Positions 51,192 through 58,177 of a stretch of 64,000 nucleotides of DNA are shown in pieces; position 1 is the stretch's first letter, and each line of letters opens with the position of its first letter. The notes below the pieces were generated by a model. That model was not told where the DNA came from. It was given only the letters and a program-made list of their open reading frames with translations, and made no database searches. The DNA is from Candidatus Bipolaricaulota bacterium (GTDB taxonomy: Bacteria; Bipolaricaulota; Bipolaricaulia; UBA7950; UBA9294), in contig JANQGM010000017.1 of assembly GCA_028277345.1 (NCBI GenBank), positions 1-64,000 of the forward strand, read 5' to 3'. A program made the position numbers and the translations under genes.

Positions 51192-52679
51192 CTAGTCGTT
51201 GTGCGGAATCTTGATCGTGCTTCCTCCCACGAACTCACGAACAACGGCATCTCCGGGAATGAACGATGTATCGGCGACCTGCGCTTCGGTCAATCCCTCC
51301 ACCGAATCCAACAACGCTTGGACACGCCGGTGTCGAATTCGCGCATCCAGATAGGAAGGATACATCTCCAAGGCAGGCTCATCGGGCCACACGCCGTCAT
51401 CACCCGAGAAGAAGGGCTTGAGAATGGGGAGATCGAACGGCATGCCGCCGTTGACGATGCTATCCGCCATTCCCTTGAGCGGAATGATGGAGAACAGCTC
51501 GCCAGCGCGCACGTAGTGCCAATGCAGGAGCGTGGCCAGCGGCGGGTGATTGCGATGCTTGGTGTCTCGTAGCGTCCGGCGCAAGAGCCGAATATCCTCG
51601 AATCGCGTGAGCCGGCGATCGGCAAGGTCGCCGTGATACAACGGGATCATAGGGTGGGGCTCGAACAACGGATTCATCGCTTCGATGTACAAACGGAAGA
51701 TGTGAGAGGGATCGATCCCTTCGGAGAGCGGTGGATAAAACCCATGCAGGCAATCCAGCACAAGAATCTGATCGGGCTCTCTGCGCACCGGGATGGTCCC
51801 GGTACGGTGCCCTTCCTTGAAGCTATACACGGGCTTATCGATCGTCTCTCCCGCGAGGAGCGCGAGTAAGTGCTCGTTGAGAAGCTGAATGTCCAACGCT
51901 TCCGGGGTTTCATAATTGCGATCATCGATCCAATCCGTTGGATGCTCGATCAAGGACCAGAAGTAATCGTCAAGGTTCAGCATCAGAAATCGAAGGCCCT
52001 TCTCCCGAAGCCGCTCCGTGACCTTGACGGTGGTCGTCGTTTTGCCGGACGACGACGGCCCGGACACCCAGATCATGCGAATGTCATCTCCCGATTCGAT
52101 GCGGTTCAGGAGCTTTGCCGCGACAGCATCGAGATCGGACTCGTAGCGCTCCAAGGCCTCGTCAATCAGCGCCTTCACCTGGCCGGAGCGGACGATCTCG
52201 TTGAGCCCCTCAACCGTGTCGCACCCCCTGTCGCGATTCCAATGCATCAGCGGGTCCATTGTTTCCTTGGGATAGCCGTTGCGGACGAATTGATCCTCCG
52301 TAATGGCGCCCTCCCTGACCCAATGGTGTCCCCATCGGAAGCACGTGTAGGCGTCGGCGACGGTTGTGAAGCCATTGCTTCGCAGAACGTGCAGCACCGT
52401 ATCTTGAATCTCTTCGACCGTGGGCGGGAAATTGGTGACCAGATGACGTGGATCGGCATTGAGGCAAAGGACCACCATGTCCGCCAGTACCTCGGCAATG
52501 CCTTGATCCGTTCCTCCAGCCGCGAAGATCTTTTCATTGATCTCCGGCATGTAGTCGGGCGTAAATCCTCCCGCCGAGTCCGCACCCCGTTTGATGGCGC
52601 GAAGGATCTTAGCGGGGTCGAAGGTCACCAACGCATGATTTCGTTTCCGGATCTTTCCTATTCGATTCAACACAGGCAT
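51192..52679 (-). CDS. nucleoside/uridine-kinase-like protein with N-terminal ATP-cone
   Basis: 495 residues from ATG 52679 (frame open to 52730). An ATP-cone (about 1-95, VLNRIGKIRKRNHALVTFDP, KILRAIKRGAD) of the kind found in NrdR and ribonucleotide reductases is followed by a helical linker with DYMPEINEKIF, then a kinase domain: P-loop WVSGPSSSGKTTTT (about 201-214), SYYxW-like NYETPEALDIQ, DCLHGFYPP (about 312-320) and EAMNPLFEPHPMI. The kinase part resembles uridine kinase/phosphoribulokinase-type proteins of thermophiles such as Thermotoga. The ATP-cone suggests control by the nucleotide pool. It lies about 110 bases before the deoxynucleoside kinase gene on the same strand. Confidence 0.88.
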   Translation of the reverse strand: MPVLNRIGKIRKRNHALVTFDPAKILRAIKRGADSAGGFTPDYMPEINEKIFAAGGTDQGIAEVLADMVVLCLNADPRHLVTNFPPTVEEIQDTVLHVLRSNGFTTVADAYTCFRWGHHWVREGAITEDQFVRNGYPKETMDPLMHWNRDRGCDTVEGLNEIVRSGQVKALIDEALERYESDLDAVAAKLLNRIESGDDIRMIWVSGPSSSGKTTTTVKVTERLREKGLRFLMLNLDDYFWSLIEHPTDWIDDRNYETPEALDIQLLNEHLLALLAGETIDKPVYSFKEGHRTGTIPVRREPDQILVLDCLHGFYPPLSEGIDPSHIFRLYIEAMNPLFEPHPMIPLYHGDLADRRLTRFEDIRLLRRTLRDTKHRNHPPLATLLHWHYVRAGELFSIIPLKGMADSIVNGGMPFDLPILKPFFSGDDGVWPDEPALEMYPSYLDARIRHRRVQALLDSVEGLTEAQVADTSFIPGDAVVREFVGGSTIKIPHND

Positions 52680-52790
52680 GATCCAGGATTTTACCACGAT
52701 TCCATGCAAAAAAGACGGACGACTGTCCAATCATTGAGAACGCCGCCAGCGCCCACCCGGAGAAGGCGCCGACAGCTTAGCAACTGCGTA

Positions 52791-53453
52791 TTAGGTTCTG
52801 GAGACGAGCAGCTCTTCTTCGGTGGCGAGCGCGACGCCCGCCTCTCTCAACACATCATAGATCTCACGGGCCGTCCATTGTTTGCAACCGTCGACCATGA
52901 CGGTCTTGGGATTGTCCGTCAACCACTCATCATGCAGGACTTCCAAGTCGCGAAGATACTCAATGGGAATCGTGTTCTCCTCCTTACGTCCGCGCGCTTC
53001 AATGCGTTCCAAGCACACGTCCGCGGGCGTGCGGAGATAGACGATTCGATCGGGAGACGTGCACCAGTTGGATTCCAGCCAATCCCACAGCTTGCAGTAG
53101 AGCTGCCATTCTGTCTTCTTCATCAGCCCGGATTGATAGCAGTTCTTGGCGAAGACGTAGCGATCGCAGTAAATGGAGCGCTCCAACACAACGTTCCGGT
53201 GGTCGGTCATCGCCAAGACTTCAGTCCATGTCTTGGCTCGAGTCGTGAAGGCGGCCAATTGGAAGGTAAAGGCCCAGCGGTTCGTGTCCCTGTAGAACAG
53301 ATCGAGCAAGTTTTCATCAAAGTCCTGCTGCCATGCCCCAACCGGCTCTTCCACGAAGCCGAACAACTCGGAGTCGGCTAACCGCCGACCGACCGTACTC
53401 TTACCTGCTGCGATGTTCCCCTCAAATAGAATCATGGTCCGCTGCCCTTCCAC
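52791..53453 (-). CDS. deoxynucleoside kinase (dNK-type)
   Basis: 220 residues from GTG 53453, after AAGGAGGAAA; GTG 53483 in the same frame has no such site. P-loop LFEGNIAAGKSTVG (about 8-21), ERSIYCDRYVFAKN (about 95-108, the ERS/DR region of dNKs), LID-region RIEARGRKEENTIPIEYL and a C-terminal segment AREIYDVLREAGV. It phosphorylates deoxynucleosides for DNA precursor salvage. Together with the ATP-cone kinase downstream it forms a nucleoside-salvage pair. Confidence 0.9.
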   Translation of the reverse strand: MEGQRTMILFEGNIAAGKSTVGRRLADSELFGFVEEPVGAWQQDFDENLLDLFYRDTNRWAFTFQLAAFTTRAKTWTEVLAMTDHRNVVLERSIYCDRYVFAKNCYQSGLMKKTEWQLYCKLWDWLESNWCTSPDRIVYLRTPADVCLERIEARGRKEENTIPIEYLRDLEVLHDEWLTDNPKTVMVDGCKQWTAREIYDVLREAGVALATEEELLVSRT

Positions 53454-53483
53454 TTTTCCTCCTTCGCGGAGTTTGACACTCAC

Positions 53484-53821
53484 CCGTCACCCGCTCTCCT
53501 TATCCACAAAAGCTCTGCCAAACAGACTTTCCGGCGATGTAACATATGTAACCCCGCCCCATCACCCATCATACACCAAGCCATTGGGAGCGGGAAAGTT
53601 CGATCGAAGCCCGCACATTCTCGGGAAAAACAATTGGCTTCGGGGTTTCCGACAGCGTCCGCGCTTCATTCAAGACAGACGTCCATGAGGAAGAGTGTCT
53701 TAACGAAATAGACCTCTCAAGTCCTGCTTTCGAATCCTCCCATCTGCCACATCAGCGAGCGCGTATTCCACGTTGGACATCCCCGCCATCCCCTCTACAA
53801 TTCCGGCACAAGGAGACCGAT
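53484..53821. other. divergent promoter region without genes
   Basis: 338 bases between the deoxynucleoside kinase (minus) and the radical SAM gene (plus). No frame with protein-like composition and no RNA motif was seen. The region holds at least two start regions: the right end contains CAAGGAGACCGA, the ribosome site of the TTG start at 53822. Confidence 0.45.
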
Positions 53822-54934
53822 TTGACAACACCCACGACTGAGCTTGCTTTTGAAACCTCGATCTTTGATACCCTCAAATTGGCTGCGCGCATCACACTCT
53901 ACGATCCACGTTTTGCCGTCAGAGCCCTGCGCATGCTTTCCAGGCAACGCCGGGCGGCCAAGGTTCGGCGGCGGCATGCCGCTGCCGGCTTGCATGTCCC
54001 GCCGTTTTCCATCTTCAGCATTACGGGGAAGTGCAATTTGTCCTGCGCCGGCTGTTATGCGAACCTCCTCCACCTCTCAAATCGCGAGGAGCTGTCCAAT
54101 GCGCGCATTCGAACGTTGCTGAGCGAAGCGCGTGATCTTGGAGTGTCCATCATGCTGATCGCCGGCGGCGAGCCGCTGCTGCGGGAAGGGCTGCTTGAGC
54201 TCACTGCAGAAACGCCGGAGATTCTGTTTCTGTTGTTTACCAATGCAACTCGACTGGATGATGCTGTCGTCGCCAAGCTCGTGCGCCAACCCCATGTCAT
54301 CCCCATTCTCAGCTTGGAGGGCGATCGTGCCATGACCGATGACCGTCGTGGCGAGGGCGCCTACGACGGCGTGATCGGGGCCATGAAACGACTTCAGGCG
54401 CGCCGCATCTTCTTCGGAACATCGACGACCTTGACGAGCGAGAATTACGAACATGTGACGGATTCCGACCACCTTCGGAGCCTTCTATCGCGCGGATGCC
54501 GTCTGTTCTATTACATCAACTACATCCCCGTGGATCCTCGGACCGAGCACTTGCAACTTCCGGGCGATCGCGTGCGCGACTTCGAGAACTTGCTTGCCTC
54601 CTATCGAAAGACGCTTCCCTGCCTGTTCATCGCCTTTCCGCACGATGAAATGGCGCTAGGCGGATGCCTGGCGGCAGGACGGGGGTTCGTTCATATCAAC
54701 GCATACGGTGATGTGGAGCCGTGCCCGTTTTCCCCGTATTCCGACCGCAACCTCACTCAAGTCACGCTCGCTGAAGCCATTCAATCTCCGCTATTGAAGC
54801 GTATTCGCGAGTCCGAGGTTCATCTTGATGAGACCGATGGTCGCTGTGCGCTGTGGTCGAGAAAGGACTGGGTCGAGGAGCTCCTCAAGCGCAGTCGCCC
54901 GTTGACGGCGACGCGTTCGCCCGACATCGAGTGA
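53822..54934 (+). CDS. radical SAM protein with partial SPASM-like C-terminus
   Basis: 370 residues from TTG 53822, preceded by AAGGAGACCG. The cluster motif CNLSCAGCYA (about 66-75) is followed by GEPLLR-like AGGEPLLREGLLEL (about 105-118), SLEGDRAMTDDRRG and other radical SAM barrel elements. The C-terminal part has a cysteine-containing segment with GGCLAAGRGFVHINAYGDVE and PCPFS (about 280-305), which recalls an auxiliary-cluster (SPASM/twitch) domain, but a full set of cysteines is not seen. The end overlaps the next gene by GTGA (54931), so the two proteins are coupled. The substrate is unknown. Confidence 0.88.
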   Translation: MTTPTTELAFETSIFDTLKLAARITLYDPRFAVRALRMLSRQRRAAKVRRRHAAAGLHVPPFSIFSITGKCNLSCAGCYANLLHLSNREELSNARIRTLLSEARDLGVSIMLIAGGEPLLREGLLELTAETPEILFLLFTNATRLDDAVVAKLVRQPHVIPILSLEGDRAMTDDRRGEGAYDGVIGAMKRLQARRIFFGTSTTLTSENYEHVTDSDHLRSLLSRGCRLFYYINYIPVDPRTEHLQLPGDRVRDFENLLASYRKTLPCLFIAFPHDEMALGGCLAAGRGFVHINAYGDVEPCPFSPYSDRNLTQVTLAEAIQSPLLKRIRESEVHLDETDGRCALWSRKDWVEELLKRSRPLTATRSPDIE

Positions 54935-55872
54935 CTGTGCCGCTGCAAGACTCGCAAGCGAATCGATTCCACGCCATCGACCGGATTATCGCCGGTGAGG
55001 ATGCAACCGCCCCTGAGGTGTACCAGTACGTCCGCGCCCTTCAGACAGCGATCGGCGAAGGTGCCTCGCTCTGCGAACGGATCGCACGGCGTTTGATAGC
55101 CCTTAAGCATCGTGTCGTGTTCCTGTTTACAGGCTTCGTTGTTCCCGACTTCTATCCCCAAGGCGAGAATGACGGCCCACTCGGAACGCTCGCCCTGGCA
55201 CGCGCGCTCCAACGGCTGGAAGCTCGGCCTGTTATCTGGGTCGACCCGGAGTTGTTGGATACGCTTCGCTGGCTTGCAGGCGAATTTGGGACTCCCATCC
55301 CCATCCATCCCATTCACAGCGAGACACTGACAGCGCGAGCCCACGAGCCCGATGCCGTGATTGCCATCGAGAAACCGGGCACGAACGCGGCAGGACGGCT
55401 CCATACCTTCGACGGAGCGGCCATCCTCGGCGGTTCGGAACCCATCGATAGCCTGTTCCATCAGTGGAACGAGCGCGGGACCTTTACGCTAGGAATTGGA
55501 GATCGCGGAAACGAAATCGGCTTCGGCAGATGGGCAAGCGTCGTCCATCGACTGAGGCCGGCGACGACCACGTGCCGCTGTGGCTGTGGTGGCGGCGTTG
55601 TGTCGACCACGGAAACCGAATATCTCTTGCCTGCCGCTGTATCAAACTGGGGCGCCTACGGCCTGGCCGCGGCTCTGGCCCATATCACCTCGAACGCGAG
55701 CCTGGCGTTTCATCCCGATGAGGAGCGTCGGCTGCTTCACGTCGCCGCTGTCAGAGGCTGCGTGGACGGCGTACATCGTCGTTGTGGATTTGGCGTCGAT
55801 GGGATCGAAGGCGAATGCTCCGTTGATGTCGTACGATCGCTGTACGAACTCGCATCAGATCGCAAAGCCTAA
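54931..55872 (+). CDS. D-glutamate cyclase-like protein (DUF4392)
   Basis: 313 residues from GTG 54931 (frame is open further upstream but that part is inside the radical SAM gene). The family motifs are visible: TGFVVPDFYPQGENDGPLGT (about 75-94), the Glu/Asp positions near IAIEKPGTNAAGRLHT, LGIGDRGNEIGFGRW (about 190-204), the Cys cluster TTTCRCGCGGGVVST (about 217-231) and AYGLAAALAH. DUF4392 proteins were annotated as D-glutamate cyclases in human C14orf159. In bacteria their role is unclear. Tight coupling to a radical SAM gene suggests a joint pathway. Confidence 0.85.
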   Translation: MTVPLQDSQANRFHAIDRIIAGEDATAPEVYQYVRALQTAIGEGASLCERIARRLIALKHRVVFLFTGFVVPDFYPQGENDGPLGTLALARALQRLEARPVIWVDPELLDTLRWLAGEFGTPIPIHPIHSETLTARAHEPDAVIAIEKPGTNAAGRLHTFDGAAILGGSEPIDSLFHQWNERGTFTLGIGDRGNEIGFGRWASVVHRLRPATTTCRCGCGGGVVSTTETEYLLPAAVSNWGAYGLAAALAHITSNASLAFHPDEERRLLHVAAVRGCVDGVHRRCGFGVDGIEGECSVDVVRSLYELASDRKA

Positions 55873-55959
55873 GCCGTCCATGCAAAAACGCCTGTGCGCG
55901 ATCTCGTCGAAAGTTGGAACGAGGCGCTTCGCGAGGAGCCAGCTCAGGCCAAGGAATCC

Positions 55960-56095
55960 TCTAACACCCGCAGAGGTCCGCTTACCGCTGCTCCCTTCCG
56001 GGCCTGGCGGGGTTCACAAACGTGCGCCGCAGAGGGCTCAACCCTCATCACCGCTTTCCCGTGGACGGACCCTCCCGCCAACTCCCTCGGAGCAT
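55960..56095 (-). ncRNA. ffs: signal recognition particle RNA (4.5S type)
   Basis: On the minus strand the conserved hairpin GTGAACCCCGCCAGGCC, then CGGAAGGGAGCAGCGGTAAG, is present: the GGAA tetraloop, the GxCAGG and AGCAG internal loops that bind Ffh. Flanking arms with GGCGGGAGGGTCCG and CGGACCTCTGCGGG can pair. The ends are estimated to within about 10 bases. The core is 4.5S-like. Confidence 0.9.
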
Positions 56096-56165
56096 CTTTC
56101 GGCTCCACGTGAGCGGGTTGTGGATCACAGGGGACCGCTAGCCCCCCACCTAGCACAGGCGTGTG

Positions 56166-56254
56166 TGGCGGAGGGGGCGAGATTTGAACTCGCGGTACCA
56201 CGAGGGTACACCAGTTCTCCAAACTGGCGGATTCGGCCGCTCTCCCACCCCTCC
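56166..56254 (-). tRNA. tRNA-Ser (anticodon GGA)
   Basis: Minus strand: acceptor GGAGGGG pairs with CCCCTCC, the anticodon stem CCAGT/ACTGG encloses TTGGAGA (anticodon GGA), a long class II variable arm (GTGTACCCTCGTGGTACC) is present, and the T-arm CGCGAGTTCAAATCTCGC... leads to the encoded CCA (TGG at 56166-56168 on the plus strand). 89 bases with CCA. The accessory-looking region starts right after its 5' end. Confidence 0.97.
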
Positions 56255-56496
56255 GGAAACTGCAGGGGAATTCTAGATTAGAACCAGACCGACTGCAACC
56301 GTTGGGTACCCCTGATGACCCTGTACCGAGAACCTTCGCCGCGGTGTTTCGGCTGCCGCGGAGCATGACGACGGCATGAGGGACTTCTTCCAGCACACCC
56401 TCAACCCCGGTTGGAACAGATAACTCCTAAACGTAGAATCATCGCGTATGCTCTTGGCAAACTTCCGGTGTCTCCAGCAGTTGATGAGGGGGTGCA

Positions 56497-57600
56497 GTGA
56501 GTACCATAAGCAGGATGTCTCGGGAGATTCGAGATGGTAGACGCCCACGTGTGCTTGACCTGTTCTCGGGATGCGGGGGACTCTCGCTTGGCTTTCTCAG
56601 GGCAGGGTATGAGATTGCAGCAGGGATGGAGATTGATGCCCACGCCTGCTCCTCGCATGCTCTCAACTTCTGGGGTGATAGTTCTGAGGATGTTGGCGCA
56701 AGGCACTCGCAGCCTCTAGACATCAGCTAGGTGGAGCCCCGTCAGCTCCTTGAGCATCTTCAGCTAAGGGTGGCCCTCAAGGAAGCCATAGATGTGGTTG
56801 TAGGTGGACCTCCGTGTCAAGCCTACGCACGAGTTGGCAGAGCCAAGCTACGTGAGATTCTCTCTCACCCAAGTGGATACCTGCAAGATGATCGACGCAA
56901 CCTCTATATCAGGTTTCTGGAGTACGTGCGTGAACTCCAGCCTCTTGCGGTCGTGTTCGAGAACGTGCCAGATGCAATCAACTACGGCGGCCATAACATC
57001 CTAGGGGAGATTGCCGAATCTCTTGAGGATCTTGGATTCAGATGCAAATACACATTGCTCAACTCCGCGCACTACGGTGTCCCCCAGCTTCGTGAGAGAG
57101 CATTCCTGATTGCACTGGCAGCGGAGCTAGACAGAGATGTGGTGTTCCCGGAGGCAACAAACCACGCAGCACTTCCTAGCGGCTACCACGGGACCCGTGC
57201 AGTCGCACTGAAGAACGTCACGGGGGAGCTCTTCGGCGGGAGCAACCACTTTGTGCCACCAGTCGCACCAGTATCGACGCTTCCTGGGGCGATAACAGCA
57301 GAAATCGCTATCGGTGACCTACCCCCCATCACTGGACACCTACATGGACTCATAAAGCGGGGCGCACGGCGTTTCGATCAGCCGATCAAGTACTCACCTA
57401 CGGGGCCTGTGTCTGTGTATGCTGATGAAATGAGAAAGCGGCCTAGGTTTGAAGGAGCACCAGAGCTCTATGATCACGTAATCCGCTATCTCCCGCGCGA
57501 CTACCCAATCTTTCGCAAGATGCAACCTGGCGATCAGTATCCCCAGGCGCACCAGATTGCACTGGTAGGCCTGACATCGCCTTTCCTAAGGCAAGGATTG
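56497..57600 (+). pseudogene. DNA (cytosine-5) methyltransferase, broken by stop codon and truncation
   Basis: The frame starts at GTG 56497 (after GAGGGGG) with motif I VLDLFSGCGGLSLGFLRAG, reads on to residue 77 and hits TAG at 56728-56730; the same frame then continues without a break with motif IV VVGGPPCQAYARVGR, motif VI VFENVPDAIN and motif VIII-like segments to about 57560. The C-terminal motifs IX-X (RQIGNAVPP) are missing and the frame runs into the Vsr reading frame. So there are two lesions: an in-frame stop and a deletion of roughly 100 C-terminal residues. Unless the stop is read through or is a sequencing error, this is an inactive dcm-type gene. Arg codons AGA/AGG are frequent, unlike core genes in the window. 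Confidence 0.85.
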
Positions 57601-57839
57601 CGGTTTTTGTGGATGGATGTTTCTGGCATGCGTGTCCTGAACACTGCAAGACCCCGCAAACGAACTCCTCGTTCTGGATAGAGAAGTTGCAGGGGAATAG
57701 GAAGAGAGATCTGAAGGTCAATAAGGGCTTGAATGATATCGGCTGGGTATCGCTGAGGTTCTGGGAGCACGACATAAGAGACAACTTGACGGACGTCGTG
57801 GAGCAAGTTGTCGAAGCGCTCAGGCAGCGCACCGAATAG
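57549..57839 (+). pseudogene. Vsr mismatch endonuclease, 5'-truncated
   Basis: Read in the frame of 57609, the text APDCTGRPDIAFPKARIAVF then VDGCFWHACPEHCKTPQTNS and SLRFWEHDIR is the Vsr family from its catalytic GxPDIxxP motif on; the stop is TAG 57837-57839. The first 40 or so residues (with the helical start of Vsr) are absent, and the methyltransferase frame runs through this stretch in a different register. A deletion of several hundred bases therefore appears to have joined the two genes. A start at ATG 57609 would lack the catalytic Asp in GRPDIAF, so an active protein is unlikely. Vsr proteins repair T:G mismatches at Dcm sites. Confidence 0.8.
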
Positions 57840-57935
57840 GCAGAGAAGAGCATACTTGGCGGCAGTCGAACCAAGCTTGCATTGTGACTAGTCGCCCGCT
57901 TTCTGTTGTTATGGCTCGTTAGGAATCACTTGTGT

Positions 57936-57971
57936 GGGCGGGAGAGCCTTCGTGCTCACCGCCCGCGGCTT
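57936..57971 (+). terminator. hairpin after the vsr remnant
   Basis: GGGCGG (57936-57941), inner GAGC (57944-57947), loop CTTCGT-like, GCTC (57954-57957) and CCGCCC (57959-57964), followed by GCGGCTTTT. The two-part stem with a T-run fits an intrinsic terminator for the plus-strand methyltransferase/vsr transcript. The rest of the 338-base stretch 57840-58177 shows no gene. Confidence 0.65.
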
Positions 57972-58177
57972 TTGGAAGTCGTCATCTGGAACTGCACGAG
58001 CTCGCATGAAACAGAAGCTCTGGAGCTTTGCGTGACTAGTTCTGAGCATCCAGGCGACCGCAGCTTCAGCCTGCAAGCTTGCTTCCTGGATCCGGGGATA
58101 CCTGTCGACGAGGCCAAGAATGCTCGATAGGGCACATATCTAAGTGGCTGGGATATGTCAAATGCGAAGACTGTGTG

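Noticed and set aside
51870-53381. 503-codon plus-strand frame opposite the two kinase genes
   Set aside because: Runs antisense over the ATP-cone kinase and the deoxynucleoside kinase, both with intact catalytic motifs; composition is not protein-like and no start signal is visible.
57906-58130. 74-codon plus-strand frame after the vsr remnant
   Set aside because: It spans the hairpin at 57936-57971, has no ribosome site and no family features.
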